A stretch of 22,594 bases of DNA from DATLYF01 sp035575095 (GTDB lineage: Bacteria; Pseudomonadota; Gammaproteobacteria; Competibacterales; Competibacteraceae), in NCBI GenBank assembly GCA_035575095.1, contig DATLYF010000142.1, positions 1 through 22,594 of the forward strand, written 5' to 3'. The position numbers and the translations under genes were made by a program. This document shows positions 16,871-22,594 of the stretch, piece after piece; position 1 is the first letter of the stretch; each line of letters opens with the position of its first letter. A model generated the notes under the pieces. That model ran no database searches. It was not told the origin of the DNA and was given only the letters and a program-made list of their open reading frames with translations.

Positions 16871-19777
16871 ATGGCCCAGCGGCAGTCCCGGCTCACTCTG
16901 CAACAATTGGAGCAGCGCGACGATTTCGTGCGCCGCCACATCGGTCCTGCCCCCGCGGAGCAGCAGCAGATGTTGCACGCTCTGGGCGTGGACTCCATGG
17001 ACGCGCTGATCACCGAGGTGGTGCCGCAGAACATCCGCTCGCCGCGCCCCCTGGACCTGCCCGCCGGCTGCAGCGAGGCCGAGGCCCTGGCCCGGCTACG
17101 CGCCATCGCCGGGAAAAATCAGGTGTTCCGCTCCCTGATCGGCCAGGGCTATTACAACTGCTTCACGCCCAACGTCATCCTGCGCAACGTGCTGGAGAAT
17201 CCGGCCTGGTACACCGCCTACACCCCCTATCAGCCGGAGATCTCCCAGGGCCGCCTGGAGGCCATTCTCAACTTCCAGACCATGATCTCCGACCTCACCG
17301 GCATGGAGATCAGCAACGCCTCGCTGCTGGACGAGGGCACGGCGGCGGCCGAGGCCATGACCCTGTTGCAGCGCATGGGCAAGTCCAGGAGCCACGTGTT
17401 CTTCGTCGCCCGCGACTGCCACCCGCAGACCATCGACGTGGTGCGCACCCGCGCCGAGCCGTTGGGGATCGAGGTGCGGGTGGGCGATCCCTGGAACGAA
17501 CTCGACGGCGTGGACGCCTTCGGCGTGCTGCTGCAATACCCGGCCAGCGACGGCGAGATCCACGACTACCGCGTCCTGGTGGACGCGCTGCATGCCCGCA
17601 ACGCCCTGGTAGCGGTGGCCGCCGATCTACTCGCCCTGACCCTACTCACCCCGCCCGGCGAGTGGGGCGCCGACGTGGTGGTGGGTTCCAGTCAGCGCTT
17701 CGGCGTGCCGGTGGGTTTCGGTGGCCCGCACGCCGCCTATCTCGCCACTCGTGACGCCTTCAAGCGCGCCATGCCCGGGCGCATCGTCGGTGTTTCCGTC
17801 GACAGCCACGGCCGTCCCGCCTACCGTCTGGCGTTGCAGACCCGCGAGCAGCACATCCGCCGTGAGAAGGCGACCAGCAACATCTGCACCGCGCAGGTGC
17901 TGCTGGCGGTGATGGCCAGCATGTACGCCGTCTATCACGGCCCCGAGGGGCTGACCACCATCGCCCGCCGCGTGCACCGGCTCAGCGCCATCCTGGCCGA
18001 AGGGCTGACGCGGCTGGGCTGGAGCGTGGAGACCAAGGCGTTCTTCGACACCCTGGTGGTACGGACCGGTGCCCGCACCCAGGACATCCACGCTCGTGCC
18101 CGCGCCCGCCGCTACAACCTGCGCGAGCTGGACGGTGAGCGCATCGGCATCTCCCTGGACGAGACCGTGACCCGCGCCGATCTCGCGGCGCTGTTCGAGA
18201 TCTTCGGCGCAGCAGCAGGCCAGCTCGACATCGCGGCGCTGGACGCTGAGGTGGCGGAGCGCATCCCCGAGGGGCTGAAGCGCAGCAGCGCTTTTCTCAC
18301 CCACCCAGTGTTCCACCGCCACCGCTCCGAGACCGAGATGCTGCGCTACCTGCGCGCCCTGGCCGACCGCGACATCGCCCTGGATCGGGCCATGATCCCG
18401 CTCGGCTCCTGCACCATGAAGCTCAACGCCACGGCTGAGATGATCCCCGTGACCTGGCCGGAGTTCGCCCATATCCATCCCTTCGCGCCGGCCGAGCAGA
18501 GCGCCGGCTACCGCGAGCTGATCCAGGATCTGGAGCGCATGTTGGCAGTGTGCACCGGCTACGACGCCGTCTCGCTGCAGCCCAACAGCGGCGCCCAGGG
18601 CGAGTACGCCGGCCTGCTGGCGATCCGCGCCTATCACCGCAGCCGCGGCGAGGGTCACCGCAACGTGTGCCTGATCCCCAGCTCGGCCCACGGCACCAAT
18701 CCGGCCTCGGCGCAGATGGCCGGCATGCAGGTGGTGGTGGTGGCCTGCGACAAGGGCGGCAACGTCGACGTGGCCGATCTCAAGGCCAAGGCCGCGCAGT
18801 ACGCCGAGCGGCTGGCGGCGATCATGATCACCTACCCCTCCACCCACGGCGTGTTCGAGGAGGCGATCCGCGAGATCTGCGACATCGTCCACGCCCATGG
18901 CGGCCAGGTCTACCTGGACGGGGCCAACCTCAACGCTCAGGTGGGTCTGTGCGCGCCGGGCCAGTACGGCTCGGACGTATCCCACCTCAATCTGCACAAG
19001 ACCTTCTGCATCCCCCATGGCGGCGGCGGCCCCGGAGTCGGGCCGATCGGCGTCAAGGCCCATCTCGCCCCTTTTCTGCCCGGCCATCGGACGCTGCCGG
19101 GCGGGATCGGCGCGGTCGGTCCGGTGGCCGCAGCGCCCTACGGTTCGGCCAGCATCCTGCCGATCACCTGGACCTATATCACCCTGATGGGGGCGGCAGG
19201 GCTGAAGGCGGCCACCGAGGCGGCGATCCTGAGTGCCAACTACATCGCCGCGCGCTTGGCGCCCCATTACCCCATCCTCTACACCGGCGCCAAGGGGCGC
19301 GTGGCCCACGAGTGCATCATCGATCTGCGGCCGATCAAGGACGCCACCGGCATCAGCGTGGAGGACGTGGCCAAGCGCCTCATGGACTACGGCTTCCATG
19401 CCCCGACCATGTCCTTTCCGGTGGCCGGCACGCTGATGATCGAGCCCACCGAGAGCGAGTCCAAGGCCGAGCTGGATCGCTTCATCGAGGCCATGATCGC
19501 CATCCGCGAGGAAATCCGGGCGGTGGAGCAAGGACGCCTGGACCGCGACGACAATCCGCTAAAGAACGCTCCGCACACCGCCGAGGTGCTGCTGGCCGCC
19601 ACCTGGAACCACCCCTATACTCGGGAACAGGCGGTCTTCCCGGTGGCGGGGCTGCGCGAGCGCAAGTACTGGCCGCCGGTGGGCCGAGTCGACAACGCTT
19701 ACGGGGACCGTAATCTGGTCTGCTCCTGCCCGCCCCTGGAGGCCTACGCGAGTGCGCCCCAAGAACAGGCGGCCTGA
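16871..19777 (+). CDS. gcvP: Glycine dehydrogenase (decarboxylating), P-protein, fused form
   Basis: A 968-aa PLP enzyme (E. coli 957). The P-protein decarboxylates glycine and passes the aminomethyl group to the lipoyl arm of GcvH. Both halves that are separate in the GcvPA/GcvPB type are fused here. The N-terminal half contains FVRRHIGP, GYYNCFTPNVILRNVLENP, YTPYQPEISQGRLEAILNFQ and EGTAAAEAM. The C-terminal half contains PLGSCTMKLNA, PNSGAQGEYAGL, SSAHGTNPASA, and the PLP lysine, Lys710, in LHKTFCIPHGGGGPG. It ends in YGDRNLVCSCPP, as in other GcvPs. I chose ATG 16871, with GGAG (16861-16864) six bases upstream. An in-frame ATG at 16784 would add 29 unlikely residues and has no ribosome binding site. 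gcvT and gcvH are not nearby. Confidence 0.96.
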   Translation: MAQRQSRLTLQQLEQRDDFVRRHIGPAPAEQQQMLHALGVDSMDALITEVVPQNIRSPRPLDLPAGCSEAEALARLRAIAGKNQVFRSLIGQGYYNCFTPNVILRNVLENPAWYTAYTPYQPEISQGRLEAILNFQTMISDLTGMEISNASLLDEGTAAAEAMTLLQRMGKSRSHVFFVARDCHPQTIDVVRTRAEPLGIEVRVGDPWNELDGVDAFGVLLQYPASDGEIHDYRVLVDALHARNALVAVAADLLALTLLTPPGEWGADVVVGSSQRFGVPVGFGGPHAAYLATRDAFKRAMPGRIVGVSVDSHGRPAYRLALQTREQHIRREKATSNICTAQVLLAVMASMYAVYHGPEGLTTIARRVHRLSAILAEGLTRLGWSVETKAFFDTLVVRTGARTQDIHARARARRYNLRELDGERIGISLDETVTRADLAALFEIFGAAAGQLDIAALDAEVAERIPEGLKRSSAFLTHPVFHRHRSETEMLRYLRALADRDIALDRAMIPLGSCTMKLNATAEMIPVTWPEFAHIHPFAPAEQSAGYRELIQDLERMLAVCTGYDAVSLQPNSGAQGEYAGLLAIRAYHRSRGEGHRNVCLIPSSAHGTNPASAQMAGMQVVVVACDKGGNVDVADLKAKAAQYAERLAAIMITYPSTHGVFEEAIREICDIVHAHGGQVYLDGANLNAQVGLCAPGQYGSDVSHLNLHKTFCIPHGGGGPGVGPIGVKAHLAPFLPGHRTLPGGIGAVGPVAAAPYGSASILPITWTYITLMGAAGLKAATEAAILSANYIAARLAPHYPILYTGAKGRVAHECIIDLRPIKDATGISVEDVAKRLMDYGFHAPTMSFPVAGTLMIEPTESESKAELDRFIEAMIAIREEIRAVEQGRLDRDDNPLKNAPHTAEVLLAATWNHPYTREQAVFPVAGLRERKYWPPVGRVDNAYGDRNLVCSCPPLEAYASAPQEQAA

Positions 19778-19801
19778 AACCATCCCCCACGGAGGTGAGC
19801 C

Positions 19802-20335
19802 ATGACCGCATCGCTGGTGCTGACGGTGATGGGGCCGGACCGGCCCGGGCTGGTGGACAGTCTGTCCCGAGTGGTAGCCGAGCACGGCGGCAACTGGCTG
19901 GAGAGCCGCATGGCGCGGCTCGCCGGGCAGTTCGCCGGCATCCTGCTGGTCGAGGCGCCCGAGGCGCGGGCTCTGGCCTTGCGCCAAGCGCTGGAGGGGC
20001 TGGCCGGCGAAGGGCTACACGTCGTCGTGGCCGGCGGCGCCGCCGAGGCGTCGCTCGCTCCCTGTTATTTCCTCACCCTGGAGCTGGTCGGTCAGGACCA
20101 TCCCGGCATCGTGCGCGACATCGCCCATGCCCTGGCCGGCTGCGGGGTGAGTATCGAGGAGCTCACCACCCACCGCACCAGCGCCTCGATGTCGGGGGAG
20201 ATGCTGTTCCACGCCCAGGCGCGGCTGCGGGTACCCGGCGGCGTGGCGCGGGAGGAACTGCGCCAGGCGCTGGAGGCGTTGGCCGACGAGTTGATGGTGG
20301 ATCTCAATCTGGAAGAGGACCGCGGCGCGGACTGA
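19802..20335 (+). CDS. GcvR-like protein with two ACT domains
   Basis: A 177-aa protein with two ACT domains. The first is at about residues 4-75 (LVLTVMGPDRPGLVDSLSRVV, NWLESRMARLAGQFAGILLV). The second is at about 87-165 (FLTLELVGQDHPGIVRDIAHAL, SIEELTTHRTSASMSGEMLF). Both carry the 'G.DRPG' or 'G.DHPG' ligand-binding turn, and the length and layout match GcvR. In E. coli GcvR binds GcvA in the absence of glycine and represses gcv; here no GcvA-like gene is visible, and the LysR gene upstream is not obviously GcvA. GGAGGTGAG precedes the ATG at a good distance, and only 24 nt separate it from gcvP, so they are probably one operon. A general amino-acid-sensing ACT protein is the alternative. 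No DNA-binding domain is visible. Confidence 0.82.
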   Translation: MTASLVLTVMGPDRPGLVDSLSRVVAEHGGNWLESRMARLAGQFAGILLVEAPEARALALRQALEGLAGEGLHVVVAGGAAEASLAPCYFLTLELVGQDHPGIVRDIAHALAGCGVSIEELTTHRTSASMSGEMLFHAQARLRVPGGVAREELRQALEALADELMVDLNLEEDRGAD

Positions 20336-20348
20336 AGCCGCGGCGGCT
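20336..20348. terminator. Small hairpin between convergent genes
   Basis: AGCCG, a CGG loop and CGGCT form a 5-bp stem in the 25-nt gap between the GcvR-like gene and the permease gene, which converge here. It has no following T-run on either side, so intrinsic termination is doubtful. Confidence 0.25.
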
Positions 20349-20360
20349 ATTGATCCGATG

Positions 20361-21497
20361 TCAATCCAGGGTGCGCCGGAAGCGCTTCAAGCCCAGCCCC
20401 AGCACTGCCGCCATGAACAGCAGCAGCGGCCACAGGTGCGGCCAGACCTCGGCCCAGCCGTTGCCCTTGAGCAGAATGCCGCGGACGATGCGCAGGAAAT
20501 GGGTGAGCGGCAGCACCTCGCCCAGGTACTGCGCCCACAGCGGCATGCCGCGGTAGGGGAACATGAAGCCCGACAGCAGGATTGAGGGCAGGAAGAAGAA
20601 GAAGCTCATCTGGATGGCCTGGGTCTGGGTGCGCGCCAGGCTGGAGAAGGTGATGCCCACGGTCAGGTTGGCGAGGATGAACACCAGCACGCACGCCAGC
20701 AGCAGCGCCAGCGAGCCCAGCATCGGCACGCCGAACACGTAGCGTGCCGCCAGCAGGATCACCGTCACCTGCACGTAGCCGACACCGATGTAGGGGGCGA
20801 TCTTGCCCACCATCACCTCCAGCGGCTGCACCGGCATGGCCAGCAGGTTCTCCATGGTGCCGCGCTCCAGCTCCCGGGTCATCCCCAACGAGGTCATCAT
20901 GATCATGGTCATGGTGAGGATCACCCCCATCAACCCGGGGACGATGTTGTACTGGGTGATGCCCTCGGGGTTGTAGCGCCGCTGCAGACGCAGCTCGAAC
21001 GGTCCCGGTAGCGGCGCCAGCCGGGCCAGCGGGCCGGTGAGGTCGGCGGCCAGGGCGCTCGTCTGGAGCTGGCTCAAGGCCGCCAGAGCGTTGCTGGTGG
21101 CGGCCGGGTCGGCGGCGTCGGCCTCCAGCAGAACCACGGGCCGTTCGCCGCGCAACAGCTTGCGGGCGAAGTCCTCGGGGATGTGCAGGACGAACTGCAC
21201 CTGGCCCCGGGCCACCAGTGCATCGGCCTCGGCCACCGTGAACGGCTGCGCCACGGCGGCGAAGTAGCCGGAGTTCTCCAAGGCGCGCACCAGACTGCGC
21301 GCGTAGGGGCTGTGTTCGGCACTCACCACCGCCAGCGGCAGATGCTTGGGGTCGGTGTTGATGGCAAAACCGAACAAAGTGAGCTGGATGATGGGCACGC
21401 CCACCATCATGGCGAAGGTGAGGCGGTCGCGGCGCATCTGGATGAATTCTTTGAGCACCACCGCCCACAGCCGGGCCCAGGAGAAACGCATGCTCAT
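20361..21497 (-). CDS. ABC-2 type exporter permease (YbhS/YbhR-like)
   Basis: A 378-aa inner-membrane permease. A first hydrophobic segment (LTFAMMVGVPIIQLTLFGFAI) lies at about residues 25-48. A long periplasmic stretch follows to about residue 180, then five more membrane segments. The cytoplasmic motif RELERGTMENLLAMPVQPLEVMVGKIAPY is diagnostic of the ABC2_membrane_3 type. SFFFFLPSILLSGFMFPYRGMP and LPLTHFLRIVRGILL are also typical of YbhS/YbhR. The start overlaps the ATPase stop in an ATGA. A second ATG six bases on (21491) is possible. Only one permease is present, and the next gene is convergent, so a homodimer is likely. The substrate is unknown; the family includes drug and cation exporters. 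Confidence 0.9.
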   Translation of the reverse strand: MSMRFSWARLWAVVLKEFIQMRRDRLTFAMMVGVPIIQLTLFGFAINTDPKHLPLAVVSAEHSPYARSLVRALENSGYFAAVAQPFTVAEADALVARGQVQFVLHIPEDFARKLLRGERPVVLLEADAADPAATSNALAALSQLQTSALAADLTGPLARLAPLPGPFELRLQRRYNPEGITQYNIVPGLMGVILTMTMIMMTSLGMTRELERGTMENLLAMPVQPLEVMVGKIAPYIGVGYVQVTVILLAARYVFGVPMLGSLALLLACVLVFILANLTVGITFSSLARTQTQAIQMSFFFFLPSILLSGFMFPYRGMPLWAQYLGEVLPLTHFLRIVRGILLKGNGWAEVWPHLWPLLLFMAAVLGLGLKRFRRTLD

Positions 21498-22426
21498 CGG
21501 AAGTTGTCCGGCGCCTGGCCCATGAGATGGATGAACACATCCTCCAGCCGCGTGCTGCGGCGCTCGCCGCGCACCCCGGGACGGGCGAGCCAGGGCGCGA
21601 GCTGGGTGGCCAGCGCCGCGCCGTCCGCGCCGCTGACATAAAGCGTGTGGCCGAAGGCCACCACCTGCTCGGCGGCGGGCAAGCGGCGCAGCTCCGCGGC
21701 CAGGGCGGCGCTGTCCGGCCCCTCCAGCGCCCAGGTGGTGAGCCCGGAGGCGGCGATGAGCTCATCCGGTGTGCCCTGGGCCAGCAGCCGGCCGTAGGCG
21801 ATATAGGCCAGCCGGGTGCAGCGTTCGGCCTCGTCCATGTAGTGGGTGCTGACCAGGATGGCGATGCCGGCGGCGGCCAGACGGTGGATCTCGTCCCAGA
21901 AGTCGCGCCGCGCCTTGGGATCGACGCCAGCGGTGGGCTCATCGAGCAGCAGCAGCCGTGGCCGATGCAGCAGGCAGGCGGCCAGGGCCAAGCGCTGCTT
22001 CCAGCCGCCGGACAGGGCGCCGACGAGCTGTTGCTGGCGTTCGGCCAGGCCGAGCCGCTCCAGGGCCTCGTCCACCAACCGGCGGCGCTCCTTCATGCCG
22101 TACAGCCGGGCCACGAACTCCAGGTTCTCGCGGATGCTGAGATCCTCCCAGAAGCTGAAGCGCTGGGTCATGTAGCCGACCTGGCGCTTGATGGCGGCAC
22201 TCTCGGTGCGAATGTCATAACCCAGACAGCGGCCGCGGCCGCCGTCGGGCGTGAGCAGGCCGCACAGCATGCGGATGGAGGTGGTCTTGCCGCTGCCATT
22301 GGGACCGAGGAAGCCGAAGATCTCGCCGGCGCCCACGCTCATGGTCAGGCGGTCGACCACCACCTGGTCGCCGAAGCGTTTGGTGAGCTCGGTAACCTCG
22401 ATCAGCGGCTCGCCGGCAGCGTTCAT
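21494..22426 (-). CDS. ABC exporter ATP-binding protein (YbhF-type, single domain)
   Basis: A 310-aa cytoplasmic ATPase. The Walker A is GPNGSGKTT (Lys47), the Q-loop is YMTQRFSFWEDLSI (Gln88), the signature is LSGGWKQRLALA (139 on) and the Walker B is LLLLDEPT (Asp162, Glu163). The H-loop is STHYMDEAE (His195). The SGG-W-KQR form of the signature and the FSFWEDLS stretch are typical of the YbhF/RbbA group. E. coli YbhF has two such domains, while this protein has one plus a C-terminal extension of about 75 residues (TWALEGPDSAALAAEL...). Its ATG overlaps the stop of the upstream adaptor gene, and its stop overlaps the permease start, so all three genes are translationally coupled. Confidence 0.93.
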   Translation of the reverse strand: MNAAGEPLIEVTELTKRFGDQVVVDRLTMSVGAGEIFGFLGPNGSGKTTSIRMLCGLLTPDGGRGRCLGYDIRTESAAIKRQVGYMTQRFSFWEDLSIRENLEFVARLYGMKERRRLVDEALERLGLAERQQQLVGALSGGWKQRLALAACLLHRPRLLLLDEPTAGVDPKARRDFWDEIHRLAAAGIAILVSTHYMDEAERCTRLAYIAYGRLLAQGTPDELIAASGLTTWALEGPDSAALAAELRRLPAAEQVVAFGHTLYVSGADGAALATQLAPWLARPGVRGERRSTRLEDVFIHLMGQAPDNFR

Positions 22427-22594
22427 GGTGCCAGCTCCACGTCCACTGGCTGCCCAGGCTGCAGGCGCAGCGCGTCGGCCGCAGTGGGCCGGGCCTCCAC
22501 CAGGAATACCAGGCGGCGGCGATTGTCGCGGCTATAGATCACCGGCGGGGTGAGCTCTGCCTGGGGGGCGATGAAGCTGATGGTGGCGGGGATC
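22423..22594 (-). CDS. HlyD-family periplasmic adaptor, C-terminal end (partial)
   Basis: The last 56 codons of a gene that continues beyond the right edge. The translation starts at the edge with IPATISFIAPQAELTPPVIYS and ends with RLVFLVEARP, LRLQPGQPVDVEL and a stop. This is the C-terminal beta-barrel and membrane-proximal region of YbhG/HlyD-type membrane fusion proteins. The pattern 'ISFI-P-AE-TPP-VIYS' is common in that group. Such proteins bridge an inner-membrane ABC transporter to an outer-membrane channel. The stop overlaps the ATPase start (ATGA), which supports one operon. The N-terminal signal or lipid anchor cannot be seen. Confidence 0.85.
   Translation of the reverse strand, partial: IPATISFIAPQAELTPPVIYSRDNRRRLVFLVEARPTAADALRLQPGQPVDVELAP

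Noticed and set aside
17642..19531. A 629-codon open frame antisense to gcvP
   Set aside because: Its composition is low-complexity Gly/His/Ala/Asp with no recognisable domain. The strongly conserved GcvP frame explains the sequence.

Overview
This window looks like a chromosomal stretch of a high-G+C gammaproteobacterium (about two thirds G+C by eye). The main reason is the left half, where genes follow the order known from Gammaproteobacteria: dxr, rseP, bamA, skp, lpxD, fabZ, lpxA, lpxB, rnhB, dnaE. The proteins are closest to the Escherichia and Pseudomonas versions I can recall, but I cannot name a genus. I see no mobile element, CRISPR array, tRNA or rRNA.

Region 1 (1-12403, + strand) is a nearly gapless envelope-biogenesis run. 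It holds the end of dxr (isoprenoid precursors), rseP (sigma-E pathway protease), bamA (outer-membrane protein assembly), skp (periplasmic chaperone), then lpxD, fabZ, lpxA and lpxB (lipid A and fatty acid synthesis). These are followed by rnhB (RNase HII), dnaE (replicative polymerase) and a small exported protein that sits where accA often lies. Stop-start overlaps at fabZ/lpxA (GTGA) and rnhB/dnaE (ATGA) suggest translational coupling. Two enzymes carry notable changes. RnhB lacks the conserved AASILAKV segment, and LpxA has Phe at the acyl-chain ruler position.

Region 2 (12385-15843) is an iron-uptake pair: an IutA-like TonB-dependent siderophore receptor (- strand) and a PepSY-TM inner-membrane protein (+ strand). 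They diverge from a 138-nt AT-rich gap containing a 27-bp near-perfect palindrome that carries both predicted -35 hexamers. The 3' ends of both genes overlap the oppositely oriented neighbours.

Region 3 (15794-20335) holds a LysR-family regulator (- strand), divergent from gcvP (fused glycine decarboxylase P-protein, + strand). A two-ACT-domain GcvR-like gene follows gcvP. gcvT and gcvH are not in the window.

Region 4 (20361-22594, - strand) is an ABC exporter operon of the YbhGFSR type: the end of an HlyD-like adaptor, an ATPase and one ABC-2 permease, joined by ATGA overlaps.

Most of the window is ordinary housekeeping sequence. I did not find a clearly novel multi-gene system. The observations most worth checking are the RnhB internal deletion, the LpxA active-site and ruler substitutions, and the shared palindrome of the iron pair.
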